This document shows, in pieces, positions 1-8,408 of a stretch of 33,798 bases of DNA. Below the pieces are notes generated by a model, which was not told where the DNA came from, did not search any database, and saw only the letters and a list, made by a program, of their open reading frames with translations. Source of the DNA: Bacillota bacterium (GTDB taxonomy: Bacteria; Bacillota; Clostridia; Christensenellales; Pumilibacteraceae); contig WQYM01000006.1 in assembly GCA_009781235.1 (NCBI GenBank), positions 1 through 33,798 of the forward strand. The letters run 5' to 3'. Within the stretch, counting starts at the first letter, position 1, and every line of letters starts with the position of its first letter. Position numbers and translations under genes: made by a program.

Positions 1-2949
1 AACCGGCAAGCCGCGCGCTGGTAAGCGTATACGTGCCACCGGGCGTCAGCGGAACCGTCGTGAGGTTAAGCCCTACGTTCTCGCCGACGACAATGTCGGT
101 TTTCCTCGTCAAGCCTTTGTAGACGACCTCTATCGTATCACCGACCGCCAAAGCGGCCGTAGGAGTTACCGCAAAACCGCTGGAGGGGATCACTTCGGGC
201 GATGTGCCCCGGTTATAGGCTATGGTAACGGTCAAATCATCCTTTTGCACCCTGTCGCCCACATAATACACCTTGGGACCCGTAACGGTGAAGCCCACCA
301 CCTGCTTTACCATAATGCCGACCGGGCTGCTCGTCATGCCCTTGTACGTAACCGTAAAGGAATTTTGGACTCCCGCCGCCGCCGAAAGCCGATCGCCCGC
401 GATATTAATTTCGTAATCGCCCGCGGGGACATTATTGATGGAACTTGTGATTTCGCCCGCGCCTTCGCCCGCGCCGTAAACCGCCGCGACGACCATATCG
501 GATTTTTCCAGCGTGTCGCCGCTGATGATGTATTCGTAAGAGGGGTTCTTTAATGTGGCGGTCACCGACCGGAGCGTGAGAATCGTAATATCCTCAATCC
601 TGAATTCCTTGCCCATGTATGAAACGGTGACGACCTTGTTTGCCGCCGTCAATATGCTGTCGGTCCACGTGTAGTCCGTAATCACCTTGGTTTCGGGCGT
701 GCCGTCGACGTCGTACGTCGCCTTGACCGTCATTCCGGCCCGGTTAAATTTATCTATACCGTCGAGATACGTCTTAGCGAACGCGCCCTCGACCGTCACG
801 GCGGTGACCGGGTAAACCTTAATCCACCTAAAGGTGCTCGGAGCAGTGGGTCTGTTGCCGACCGGGTACGAGACGGTGAAAAACGTGTTCCCCGCGCGCA
901 TTTTCTCCGTATAATTAACGCTGCCGTTGACACGGTAACCGTTCGCCCCGTGGCTGAGCAACTCTTTCTCGCCGTTTGCATACACCGCGCGGACTTCCAA
1001 ATCCTTCGGGTCAAACGTGTCGCCCTCATAATAAACCCCGGAGGAAGCGGGCGTAAACTCGAAGTCGACAAACGCGGAGACGGTAATCGTAACCGGCTCC
1101 GATTTGGTTACGCCGAAATCGGTGTACACAACACTTACCGACGTTTCGGCGGGGGCTAAAAAGCTCGGATTCGAAATCGTGTACCCGGTAGCGCCCGGCG
1201 ACTTGGTTTCTCTCAATACAACCCCGTCGGAGCCTTCTCCGTCGGAATAAACGGCGCGAACCACCATGCCGGTCGTCTCGAACAGCTTGCCCTCAAGGTA
1301 GGCGGTCTTGCCGGGGGTGACCTCAAGCGCGGAAAGCACGCCGACACGGATCGGGACATCGGACTCTTCGCCGTCGTAGCGAACCTTGACCGTTTTATTG
1401 GTCGCGCTCAACACGCCGGGCGTCACAACTTGATATTGAGCCGCCGGGATTTCCGTTTTCGTTCCGACGGTTCCCCCGGGGCCGTCCATGAACCCTTTAT
1501 ACACTTTCATGCCGGCCGCGTTGAAGGTTTCGCCGGCCTTATAATTTGCTTTATACGTCCCGGACTCCACTTGGAGCACCATCGCAATCACGTTGAGCCC
1601 TTCTACCACCACAGCCTTTCCGCCGTACGTTATGACGATATCGCGGCCGGTTTTAACCTCTCTAGGAGAATAGTTGTAGCCGTCTGCCGGATCGTTGGAA
1701 AAACTAACGAGCTTTTTATCTCCGTTGGAATACTCCGCCTCGACTTCCATACCGCCCGTGATAAACGGGTCGCCCGAATAGTAGGTCGTTTTGCCGGGCT
1801 GCTTGGATATTTTTACGCTGACAACCGTTACGACCTCCACCGGGATGGTCGTTGTTTTTCCGCGGTACTTAATTGTAATCACAACCGTGCCGTCAGGGTT
1901 GGTCGGCGTCGGGACGTTTTCCGGGGTACATTCCGCCATTCCGGCCGCAATGGTTTCTTTTACGACTACCCCGTCTGTGTATTCGACGTTTAGCACCATG
2001 CCGTCCGGCTTAAAAGTGTCGCCCGAGTTATACAAAAGCTCTTTCGTCGGCGGCGTCTCGATGGTAATATTACTGACGACTGCGACGGGAACGGACTCGC
2101 TTTCCCCGCTATATTTTACCATAACCTCTGTTTCCGTCCCCGTCAAAACGGCCGGCTCCACGGTGTAGAGCGAGGGATTGACCACCATGGGGGGCTTTTC
2201 GCCATTTAAAAACAGCGCCGTAACCTCCATGCCCGTTTTGTCAAACGCTTCGCCCGCGTTGTACCTGTCTTTTTCCGGAGGGCTGGTAATTTGAAGCCCG
2301 ACGATGGTCGCCACGGTAATCGAAACCGTGGCAGACTTAGAAACGCCGTTCTCGGTGCAAATTACGGTGAGGGTGGTGGCGCCCGCCGGAAGCGGGCCTT
2401 CGGGCCTATAGGAAAGCCGCGCGTCGCCCACGGGAATCGATTTAGTCGTAAGCTTGCCGGCCTCTCCGCCGCTGTTGTATGTCGCCAAGACAGACAGACC
2501 TATCGGGATAAACAAATCGCCCGCCACATAATCGGTCTTACTAGGCGGATTGGTGACGGCGATACTGTACAGCTCGTCGGCGAGCGCGTTAACCACAACC
2601 CACTCGCTTACCTGCTTTGCGATGTTGCTCTCACGGTACGAAATCGTAACCTCGACGTTGGGGCCCGCCGCCGTAAAGGACTTGGGCGTAATCGTCAATT
2701 GATTGTGCGGAATGACCTTTTCGGTTTTATCCGAATAGATCGCCGTAACCTCCAGTTCGCCCGGCTCGAAATCCTCGCCCACGTTATATATGAGCTTTTC
2801 CGGGTGCACGGTAATCTTTAGGTCGGCCAAATTGACTTCAATTTCTTCGTCCGGAATTTTCGGCGGCTTGTCATCTTGGCAGGCCAGCAGGGCGAGCGCC
2901 ATCATCGCGGCGATGATTAAAACGCCGAGGAACTTAAATTTTTTCATAA
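1..2949 (-). CDS. Giant Ig-like (Big_3-type) repeat lipoprotein, 3' end outside the window
   Basis: One continuous reading frame runs from about 2941 down to base 2 and off the left edge. It encodes a lipoprotein signal (FKFLGVLIIAAMMALALLAC, lipobox LLAC) followed by at least eleven modules of roughly 75-90 residues. Each module carries a Y-x-x-G-(D/E)-x-F-x-x-x-(G/D)-(M/L)-x-V core near 2770, 2517, 2247, 2021, 1770, 1531, 1290, 1020, 755, 515 and 255. This matches the bacterial Ig-like group 3 (Big_3) pattern of cell-surface proteins. The obvious start is the ATG at 2949-2947, seven bases after GGAGG. However, eight A residues follow it, so that frame meets a stop at codon 11; nine (or six) A residues would join the start to the long frame. 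Likely a surface adhesin or scaffold. Whether it is expressed depends on the A tract, or on a sequencing error there. Confidence 0.8.
2939..2946 (-). repeat. A8 homopolymer that breaks the frame of the Ig-repeat lipoprotein
   Basis: The tract is eight T on the + strand, that is eight A directly after the ATG on the coding strand. The long open frame resumes in the +1-A (or -2-A) register. The other lipoprotein genes here have A6 or A7 after the ATG and stay in frame. Confidence 0.75.
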
Positions 2950-3009
2950 ATACGCCTCCGGGGTAGGTTTTTTTTGATAAAAACGATATGGGCAATCCTA
3001 TACAAATAT

Positions 3010-3038
3010 ATGATACTAGATACGGCCGGATTTGTCAA
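3010..3038 (-). promoter_or_regulatory. Sigma-A promoter of the Ig-repeat lipoprotein
   Basis: On the minus strand, TTGACA (3038-3033) and TATCAT (3015-3010) are separated by 17 bases and lie about 60 bases upstream of the ATG at 2949. The -35 is a consensus match and the -10 is a good one. Confidence 0.7.
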
Positions 3039-3047
3039 CGGTTTTAA

Positions 3048-3083
3048 TGCAAAATGTGAAATGTAAAATTAAAATTAAAATTA
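3048..3083. repeat. A/T-rich array with 7-bp period
   Basis: Degenerate heptamers of the form GYRAAAT then TAAAATT follow one another for about five units. This is the most degenerate of the 7-bp arrays in the window. Confidence 0.55.
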
Positions 3084-3108
3084 TCGAGGATTTACGGCGG
3101 ATATAAAA

Positions 3109-3245
3109 GGTATTAAACCGCAGAGCAAGCCCTGCACCCGCCGCCCTGCGGCGGCATCCGCGGCACCTCGCCTCTCTGGGCTTTGCTATCGCAAAACCAG
3201 CAGCCGCAAGCGGCTGTCGGCTCGGCCGCCGCGGGGTTTTATACC
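3109..3245. mobile_element. MITE-like hairpin element, copy A (137 bp)
   Basis: The element is bounded by GGTATTAAACC (3109-3119) and GGTTTTATACC (3235-3245), which are near-inverted repeats. The interior contains a conserved stretch (GCACCTCGCCTCTCTGGGC, TTTGCTATCGCAAA) and a hairpin built on CAGCCGC/GCGGCTG. A second copy with the same ends and core lies at 12515-12653. It has no coding capacity, so it is non-autonomous or a structured intergenic repeat. Confidence 0.55.
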
Positions 3246-3258
3246 ATATGCTGCGGGC

Positions 3259-3300
3259 GCATTTGCGCAAACGAAAGTTTACTTTCGTTTGCGCAAATGC
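3259..3300. repeat. Perfect 20-bp inverted repeat with 2-base loop
   Basis: Arms 3259-3278 and 3281-3300 are exact reverse complements (arm GCATTTGCGCAAACGAAAGT) around TT. No U-run follows on either strand, so it is not a standard terminator. It starts 13 bases after the MITE-like element. Confidence 0.75.
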
Positions 3301-3316
3301 TACTTGATAAAAATGG

Positions 3317-3351
3317 GAATGACACATGGGGACTGTTTCCATGTGTCATTC
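3317..3351. repeat. REP-like hairpin with TGACACATGG arms
   Basis: The 13-bp arms GAATGACACATGG (3317-3329) and CCATGTGTCATTC (3339-3351) are perfect complements around a 9-base loop containing GGGGACTGTTT. This resembles repeats associated with IS200-like/REP transposases in clostridia; that link is from memory and is not shown by the sequence. Confidence 0.55.
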
Positions 3352-3423
3352 TTTATAGCCGTATAGCGGCTGCCATGCCGCGTCCCCCACCGGCAGAACC
3401 GCAACCGATGGACGCCGGTTTCC

Positions 3424-3505
3424 CGTAGGGGGCGACCCATCGGGCGCCCCGCCGGAACCGGCACGGCTTATATGATGCGGGACGATGAAGGCATCGTCCC
3501 CTACG
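3424..3505. repeat. Composite CGTAGGGG palindrome with two different hairpin centres
   Basis: The left half begins CGTAGGGG and holds a hairpin on GGGCG/CGCCC. A spacer starting CCGGAACCG and ending TATATGATG follows. The right half ends CCCCTACG and holds a different hairpin (GACGATG/CATCGTC). The outer ends are inverted repeats. Together with other palindromes, the rest of 2950-3605 is repeat sequence, and I see no gene in it. Confidence 0.7.
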
Positions 3506-3555
3506 ATTGGGTTTACGGACGACCATGCTTTGCGGTTTCTCTATCCCATCCGACG

Positions 3556-3585
3556 TTTTTCACTTTTCACTATTCACTTTTCACT
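3556..3585. repeat. 7-bp array, unit TTCACTW
   Basis: About four heptamers (TTTTCAC, TATTCAC and variants) lie between the composite palindrome and the end of the next gene. A GCGCGATG/CATCGCGC hairpin (3586-3606) directly follows and touches the stop codon of the minus-strand gene, so it may help end that transcript. It lacks a U-run. Confidence 0.65.
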
Positions 3586-3605
3586 GCGCGATGCTACGCA
3601 TCGCG

Positions 3606-5642
3606 CTACCCCCTGGGGAGCTTGGGCAGCGGCAGTCTCGGGCGCGATTTTATGCGCGGGCCGGAACGGGCTCCGGGCGCCTTATCTTGGACGCCGCTAC
3701 CCTGCCCTATGCCCGGGGCATTATCTTGGGCGGTTTTGCCCTGCTCTATGCCCGGTTCTTTGTCTTCCGCTCCCGGCAATTTTTCTGAGGGCACCGATAT
3801 TGTTTGACCCTTGACCTCTAAAGGCGCGACGGCCGCTCCCCCGGGGCTCATCCCCGGCGTAATGGGATTCTCTGCCGACGCAAAGGAGTTGTCTGCAGGC
3901 GTCAGCGTCCCGCCCGTCATCGGGAGAATCGCGGGCGCGGCCAATGCGGGCTTTACCTTTACCAGCACCGAGTAGCTGCCGATTTTTTCAAAGCCCTCGG
4001 CGAAGGTTACGAATTCGACGGTCACAAGGTAGTCCCCGGGCGTTTCTGCGACAAATTCAAATTCGTAGGGCATTTTGATGGTTACGTGTTTTTGGTTGGT
4101 GCCTTCGGCAAATTGGTACAGCGTGTTGCCCGCGACGGCATTGCCCCAAAAGCCGCGATAGCCCGTTTTTGCCGCCAAGGCCGTATTTAGGGGCTGCTCG
4201 CCGCCGTGCGCCGTACCGATTTCTCCGGCCGCCGCCCAATTGTTAAGGACATCCCAATAAATGCTCTCGTCGTCGACGTCCATATCGTAGCATAAAAGCT
4301 GCGTTTTTGCCGCGTCGCCGCCCTTAACGGAGTCAACCTTGAACAGCGGCAAAAATTGAATGTCCCCGGCCTCCGAGCGCGTTACGTCGTAATAAAGCTC
4401 TAAATTCCCGCTTATATCCGCGCCCTCGGCCGCGCCGGTATAGGAACCGGTATGCGTCCACTTGGCGGCAGCGGTGTCCACTTTTGCCTTGGCGTGCACA
4501 ACGGCCTGCGCGTCCGCCTCAATGGCCGTAATCAAAACGGTGTGGCTTGAGAGCACGGAAAATCCGTCTTCGGCTAGCTTAACGATGTCACAGGTTAAGA
4601 GGTACGTGCCGGGGTTGGCCGCTAAAAACTGGAAGCTTCCGGATTTTGCCGACGTTTCCTCGTTGTAAACACTGCCCGCCACGGGCCCCCAATAACCCAT
4701 ATAGTCGCCTTTTTCATGCAAGTCCTCCATCGCTTCGGAGGCGTTAATCCCCTCGTCGGAAAGCGCGTCCCAGTTGCCCAAAAGATTCCAATAAATGCCC
4801 GCTTCCTTAGTTCCGGCAGTGTTTTGGTAATCGCCGTCGTACGCCAATAGCTGCATGTTGCCTGCCGTGCCGGAAAGCTGGATTGCCTTAAAGGCGCGCG
4901 TGAAGCGGCCGGAAGCCTCCAGGCCCGTAAAGCCGTACGGAACGGTGAGGTTCGGCTCGATATCGGCGCCCTCGGCCGCGCCCTCGAACGAGCCCGTCCA
5001 AAGGTAGGCGCCGTCAAACGCGGTATGGCCGGCGCGCACGGTTTCTTCTGCGTCAAATACCAATTCCTGCGCCACCTCTATGGCGACGTCGCCCTTAACA
5101 ACGTGTTGGGCTTTGCCCCCGGCGGAGAGCGCGACGGCGGCATCGTTAATTTTCAGCGTCGGCGTGTAGCCTTTACCGTATTCTACCGTGATGTCTAAGG
5201 TAGTGCCGTAGGGCACCTTTGCGCCGGTTGCGACGGCGGTCTCGCCGCGCTTCACCGTAACGGTGACGCCCTCGGCGCCCGTAATCGCGACGGTATGCTC
5301 GATTGCCGCAGCGGAAGCCTCTATCGCCGTATCGGCGGTGACGGTGACGTTTACCTTGCCATTCGCAAGCGTTTGCTTGACGCCGTTTACCTTAACCTCC
5401 GTGGCGTGCCCCTCGACGGGGGTGGCGGTAACGGTTAAAACGGCGTCCTTTTTCACCTTAGCGCCGCTGGCAATTGCCGCACCGTCCGCATCCGTAACGA
5501 CGATGGACGCCGGCGCATGGGACGTTATCGTAACGGTATGCTCGGCAGCCGCCGTTTCGCCGCAGCCTTCCGCGCACCCGGCCATCGTCGCCAATAACGC
5601 AAGCGACAATGCCGCAGCTAACCATAAACTGATTTTTTTCAT
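3606..5642 (-). CDS. Lipoprotein with two copies of an unrecognised ~150-residue domain
   Basis: The 678-residue product starts at the ATG at 5642, preceded by AAGGAG five bases upstream; the frame stays open further upstream only through repeat DNA. The signal MKKISLWLAAALSLALLATMAGC ends in a lipobox-like MAGC. Residues ~30-170 are two beta-rich modules beginning EHTV(T/A)IT. Two related units follow (about 195-375 and 385-555). Each starts with TGS(F/Y)xGAAEGADI and contains a YW(N/D)(L/V)L(G/N)NW motif and a GYWGP/GFWGN motif. The C-terminus is a Pro/Gly/Gln-rich low-complexity tail with three approximate 13-residue repeats (PGIEQG, PGIGQG), then basic residues. I do not recognise the duplicated domain. 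A ligand-binding surface role is a guess from its architecture. Confidence 0.8.
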   Translation of the reverse strand: MKKISLWLAAALSLALLATMAGCAEGCGETAAAEHTVTITSHAPASIVVTDADGAAIASGAKVKKDAVLTVTATPVEGHATEVKVNGVKQTLANGKVNVTVTADTAIEASAAAIEHTVAITGAEGVTVTVKRGETAVATGAKVPYGTTLDITVEYGKGYTPTLKINDAAVALSAGGKAQHVVKGDVAIEVAQELVFDAEETVRAGHTAFDGAYLWTGSFEGAAEGADIEPNLTVPYGFTGLEASGRFTRAFKAIQLSGTAGNMQLLAYDGDYQNTAGTKEAGIYWNLLGNWDALSDEGINASEAMEDLHEKGDYMGYWGPVAGSVYNEETSAKSGSFQFLAANPGTYLLTCDIVKLAEDGFSVLSSHTVLITAIEADAQAVVHAKAKVDTAAAKWTHTGSYTGAAEGADISGNLELYYDVTRSEAGDIQFLPLFKVDSVKGGDAAKTQLLCYDMDVDDESIYWDVLNNWAAAGEIGTAHGGEQPLNTALAAKTGYRGFWGNAVAGNTLYQFAEGTNQKHVTIKMPYEFEFVAETPGDYLVTVEFVTFAEGFEKIGSYSVLVKVKPALAAPAILPMTGGTLTPADNSFASAENPITPGMSPGGAAVAPLEVKGQTISVPSEKLPGAEDKEPGIEQGKTAQDNAPGIGQGSGVQDKAPGARSGPRIKSRPRLPLPKLPRG

Positions 5643-5712
5643 AAAAACTCCTTGAAAATATTTATTTTCTGGTAGTATTTGTAGCGAATTTGGAAAATAT
5701 GCGGAGTTTTTC

Positions 5713-5769
5713 GGGGTTCGGGATTCGGGGTTCGGGATTCGGGGTTCGGGATTCGGGGTTCGGGATTCG
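5713..5769. repeat. 7-bp array, GGTTCGG/GATTCGG alternating
   Basis: About eight heptamers alternate between the two variants in the divergent gap between the lipoprotein and tcdA. The array lies upstream of the tcdA promoter. Confidence 0.9.
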
Positions 5770-5813
5770 TATAAAACGAATAAAGAGCAAAAGAATCCTG
5801 GCCCCGAAAACAA

Positions 5814-5842
5814 TTGACGAATCGCGGGCAATAAATTACAAT
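5814..5842 (+). promoter_or_regulatory. Sigma-A promoter of tcdA, possibly leaderless
   Basis: TTGACG (5814-5819) and TACAAT (5837-5842) have a 17-base spacer. The -10 ends only nine bases before the tcdA ATG at 5852. Transcription starting about seven bases after the -10 would leave a leader of two to three bases, which fits the absence of a usable Shine-Dalgarno. Confidence 0.6.
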
Positions 5843-5851
5843 AGCAGGGAT

Positions 5852-6736
5852 ATGGATTCCCAATTTTCAAGAACCGAAACTTTAATCGGTAAGAACGGCG
5901 TCGAAAAATTAGCCCGCGCAAAAATCCTCGTCGTGGGCTTGGGGGGCGTCGGCGGGCATGTAACGGAGGCGCTGGCGCGCGCGGGCGTCGGCAGGCTGGG
6001 GCTTTGCGACGGCGACACAATTGCTTTGTCCAACCTAAACCGTCAGATTTTAGCGCTGCACAGTACGATGGGCATAAAAAAAACGGACGCCGCCGTTATG
6101 CGCATCCGCGACATCAATCCCGCAATTGAGGTAATCCCCTACCCTTTTTACTATGCAAAGGATACGGCGCATCTTATTGATTTAGCCGGCTTTGATTATA
6201 TCGCCGATTGCATCGACAGCGTCCAAAATAAGGCGGAGCTTATCGTAAACGCGCAAAAATCGTCCGTTCCCGTTATAAGTTGTATGGGCGCAGGCAACAA
6301 ATTAGAGCCGGGCGGGTTTTTAGTGGCGGATATTTATGAAACTTCCGTATGCCCGCTTGCCAAGGTAATGCGGCGGGAATTAAAGGCACGCGGCGTAGAG
6401 CGGTTGACGGTAGTGTATTCGAGGGAAACGACGGCTGAGATAACGAAAAACGAAAAACGAAAAACGAAAAACGTCGGAGGGAATTGCAATAGGCAAATTA
6501 CAAATTGCGAATTACAAATTACAGATATAAACGACATCGTAGGGGCGGATGGCAATCCGCCCGAATCCGTAGGGGTCGCAACCGAGCGAGGCGGAGCCGA
6601 TGCAAACGTTGCGGCCTCTACCGTAAATACACCTTTCCTACCGCCGATGCCCAAGGGCAGCATCTCCTTCGTGCCCGCCGCGGCCGCAATGGTGCTGGCC
6701 GGGAAAGTTGTACGGGACATTTTAGCTAATTCCTAA
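5852..6736 (+). CDS. tcdA: tRNA threonylcarbamoyladenosine dehydratase (ThiF/E1-like)
   Basis: TcdA uses ATP to cyclise the threonylcarbamoyl group of t6A37 in tRNA to ct6A. The 294-residue product has the family opening (FSRTE, LIG), the nucleotide-binding glycine loop VVGLGGVGG (27-35), D53, the NLNRQ motif (61-65), the E1-like ADCIDS segment (118-123), CMGAGNKLEP (144-153) and the terminal GSISFVP (269-275). The start is the ATG at 5852 because family members begin just before FSRTE; upstream in-frame codons come from a repeat array. About 65 residues (198-262) between VVYSRE and GSISFVP are encoded by repeat DNA: CGAAAAA units, CAAATTA units and a CGTAGGGG hairpin. This makes the protein longer than the usual 240-270 residues. 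The last two residues and the stop lie in another heptamer array. Whether the insert is tolerated is unknown, but the frame is intact. Confidence 0.92.
   Translation: MDSQFSRTETLIGKNGVEKLARAKILVVGLGGVGGHVTEALARAGVGRLGLCDGDTIALSNLNRQILALHSTMGIKKTDAAVMRIRDINPAIEVIPYPFYYAKDTAHLIDLAGFDYIADCIDSVQNKAELIVNAQKSSVPVISCMGAGNKLEPGGFLVADIYETSVCPLAKVMRRELKARGVERLTVVYSRETTAEITKNEKRKTKNVGGNCNRQITNCELQITDINDIVGADGNPPESVGVATERGGADANVAASTVNTPFLPPMPKGSISFVPAAAAMVLAGKVVRDILANS
6444..6563. repeat. Repeat cluster inserted inside tcdA
   Basis: Three repeats lie in tandem inside the coding sequence: four CGAAAAA units (6444-6473), four CAAATTA-type units (6494-6522), and a CGTAGGGG element with a CGGAT/ATCCG hairpin (6538-6563). 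A further CGTAGGGG follows at 6568. The total keeps the reading frame. Confidence 0.85.
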
Positions 6737-6768
6737 TTCCTAATTCCTCATTCCTAATTCCTAACTCC
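6727..6768. repeat. 7-bp array (TAATTCC) carrying the stop codons of two convergent genes
   Basis: Six heptamers fill 42 bp. The TAA of tcdA (6734-6736) and the minus-strand TAG of the VanW gene (6763-6761) both lie inside the array, so it forms the 3' ends of both proteins. Confidence 0.9.
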
Positions 6769-8209
6769 CCACAATTCCTTGCCCGGGCGCGACCATCACC
6801 ACTCCGGCGACGCTCTGATACGCGTCTTTTCGAATTTGCTTTTTCTCTATCAGACGCCCCCCCGCGTCGTAATAGCATAAATATCCTTCGCTTTTCAGCG
6901 CTCCGTGGCCGAGCGCAATTGCCATACGCTCTCCGGGGAGGCTTCCGGGTGCGAGGTACTTGTATTCGTAATCGATTTGTTCGCGGTCGGGCGGCGGAGG
7001 GGCGCTGGAAAGCGTGACGCTTTCGGTTTTAATGCGGTACTGTAGGGGCGCGCCGTAAATTTCGACGCAAGCCGTCCGGCCGTCCCCGTAGGCGCGGATG
7101 AATACCGGGGTGCTCCCCGCGTTCTTAAACCTTAAATCAGATGAACCCGAATTGACCATCGCGTCCATCGAGGGCAGGACGTACGAGGGCACTAGCGAAT
7201 GCGAACGCGCCTGCGTAATCGCCATGTCGGCAAGCAACGCGGCGTTGTACACGGTGGTGGAGGCCTGGCAAACGCCGCCCCCCACCCCGTCGACATACTC
7301 CCCGTCCATAATGATTTTTGCCGTGCGGAAGCCGTTTGCCTCAGATCGCTTGCCGACGGCTTTGTTGAATGAAAACTCGGCGCCCGAGAGGAGTGTAATT
7401 CCGTTGATTTTTGAGAGCGCCAAGGCGACGTTGTGCTTTCTGTCCTCACCCGAGGACGAATAATCGGTGGTAAAGCGCGAACGCAAGTCCGTGAGGCGCA
7501 GGTTGTCGAACGAGGTGACGGACGGCGACAGGATTTTCGGCCGCACCGGTAGCGGGCTTTTTGCGCCGCGCCGCAGATGCGTGTAAATGTCGCGATACAG
7601 CGATTCCTCGTTGACCTCGAAGCCGTTTTGCTCACGCGAGACGGTAAACATCGGACGGCGGTTCGGCGCGAAGGTGATAACGGAATCGACGGGCGGAGCG
7701 TCGATGTCGGTGACGATACAATCCACCGTTTTTGCCAGCAGCGGGAACGTATAGAGCATCGCCTTTTTGATGTCGCCGCCGGCTTCGGCGCATTTATCCG
7801 TCAGGCGCAGCTTTTCGGGAAGCGGCGCGTTAATTTTACGCGTATGGATTTCTTCTGCCACCAGATGGTCGGTGGGCTCGATCAGCTCGTCCGTATAGCG
7901 ATAGGTGCGACCCGCGTAGGTCAAATCGATTTGCGCGCGCCGATCGGGCGCCCCGACAATTAAGGGAACCTGCCCGGTTGCGGCGCGGGCGATACCGTCA
8001 GGCTTGGGCGAATGCAAAACGCCCGCGTCGGATTGAGCCGTACTTACGCGATTCTCCGGTTGAAAAACAACCCCTTCCCCCGGGGGTGTCAAAATGCCCC
8101 CTTGCCCCTGGTGAAAAATGAACGCAAGCCCAAGCAACAGTGTAAGGGCGAATACTATGTATATAAAAATGCACGGGATGTAGGCTTGTCCCGCATTTTT
8201 TCTTTTCAT
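6761..8209 (-). CDS. VanW-family membrane-anchored protein
   Basis: The product is about 482 residues. The ATG at 8209 is preferred over the one at 8215 because the G-rich ribosome binding site would abut the latter. One N-terminal membrane segment (about 10-33, IPCIFIYIVFALTLLLGLAF) anchors it, followed by a Pro-rich linker. The middle part resembles the peptidoglycan-binding-like region found before VanW domains. The VanW domain is clear: FTTDYS, NVALALSKINGITLLSGAEFS, then GGGVCQASTTVYNAALL. VanW proteins occur in vancomycin clusters and widely in Firmicutes without resistance; their biochemical role is unsettled. Nothing here suggests a van cluster. It is convergent with tcdA, with stops 24 bases apart. 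Confidence 0.88.
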   Translation of the reverse strand: MKRKNAGQAYIPCIFIYIVFALTLLLGLAFIFHQGQGGILTPPGEGVVFQPENRVSTAQSDAGVLHSPKPDGIARAATGQVPLIVGAPDRRAQIDLTYAGRTYRYTDELIEPTDHLVAEEIHTRKINAPLPEKLRLTDKCAEAGGDIKKAMLYTFPLLAKTVDCIVTDIDAPPVDSVITFAPNRRPMFTVSREQNGFEVNEESLYRDIYTHLRRGAKSPLPVRPKILSPSVTSFDNLRLTDLRSRFTTDYSSSGEDRKHNVALALSKINGITLLSGAEFSFNKAVGKRSEANGFRTAKIIMDGEYVDGVGGGVCQASTTVYNAALLADMAITQARSHSLVPSYVLPSMDAMVNSGSSDLRFKNAGSTPVFIRAYGDGRTACVEIYGAPLQYRIKTESVTLSSAPPPPDREQIDYEYKYLAPGSLPGERMAIALGHGALKSEGYLCYYDAGGRLIEKKQIRKDAYQSVAGVVMVAPGQGIVGS

Positions 8210-8229
8210 ACGCATCCCCCCCTTGTAAT

Positions 8230-8257
8230 GGTCGGTGGTTAGAGGTCAGTGGTAAAA
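8230..8257. repeat. Degenerate 7-bp array (GGTCAGT-like)
   Basis: Four imperfect heptamers (GGTCGGT, GGTTAGA, GGTCAGT, GGTAAAA) lie just upstream of the VanW gene start. Confidence 0.5.
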
Positions 8258-8322
8258 AGGCAAAAGGACTGTTCGTAATTTGTGCAGTTTAACGCGGAAA
8301 TATGTGCGGTTGCTAACGAATG

Positions 8323-8384
8323 GAGCTGTCTCACGGAAAAAGCAGCTCAAAAAAGGGCTGCCTCGCGTTTTTCTTCGTGAGACA
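8323..8384 (-). terminator. Nested hairpin terminator after the PepSY-like lipoprotein gene
   Basis: Arms GCTGTCTCACG (8323-8333) and CGTGAGACAGC (8374-8384) are perfect complements. An inner AAAAAGCAGC/GCTGC...TTTTT hairpin lies between them. The position 25 bases past the stop of the minus-strand gene fits a terminator. The strong outer stem also resembles a dispersed repeat. Confidence 0.6.
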
Positions 8385-8408
8385 GCCCCTTTCGTTTTTC
8401 GTTATCCG

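Noticed and set aside
5690..5851. N-terminal extension of tcdA through the GGTTCGG array
   Set aside because: TcdA proteins begin just before FSRTE, and the promoter at 5814-5842 lies downstream of that extension.
6761..8209. Vancomycin resistance locus because of VanW
   Set aside because: VanW-domain proteins are common outside resistance clusters, and no vanA/B/H/X-type gene is present.
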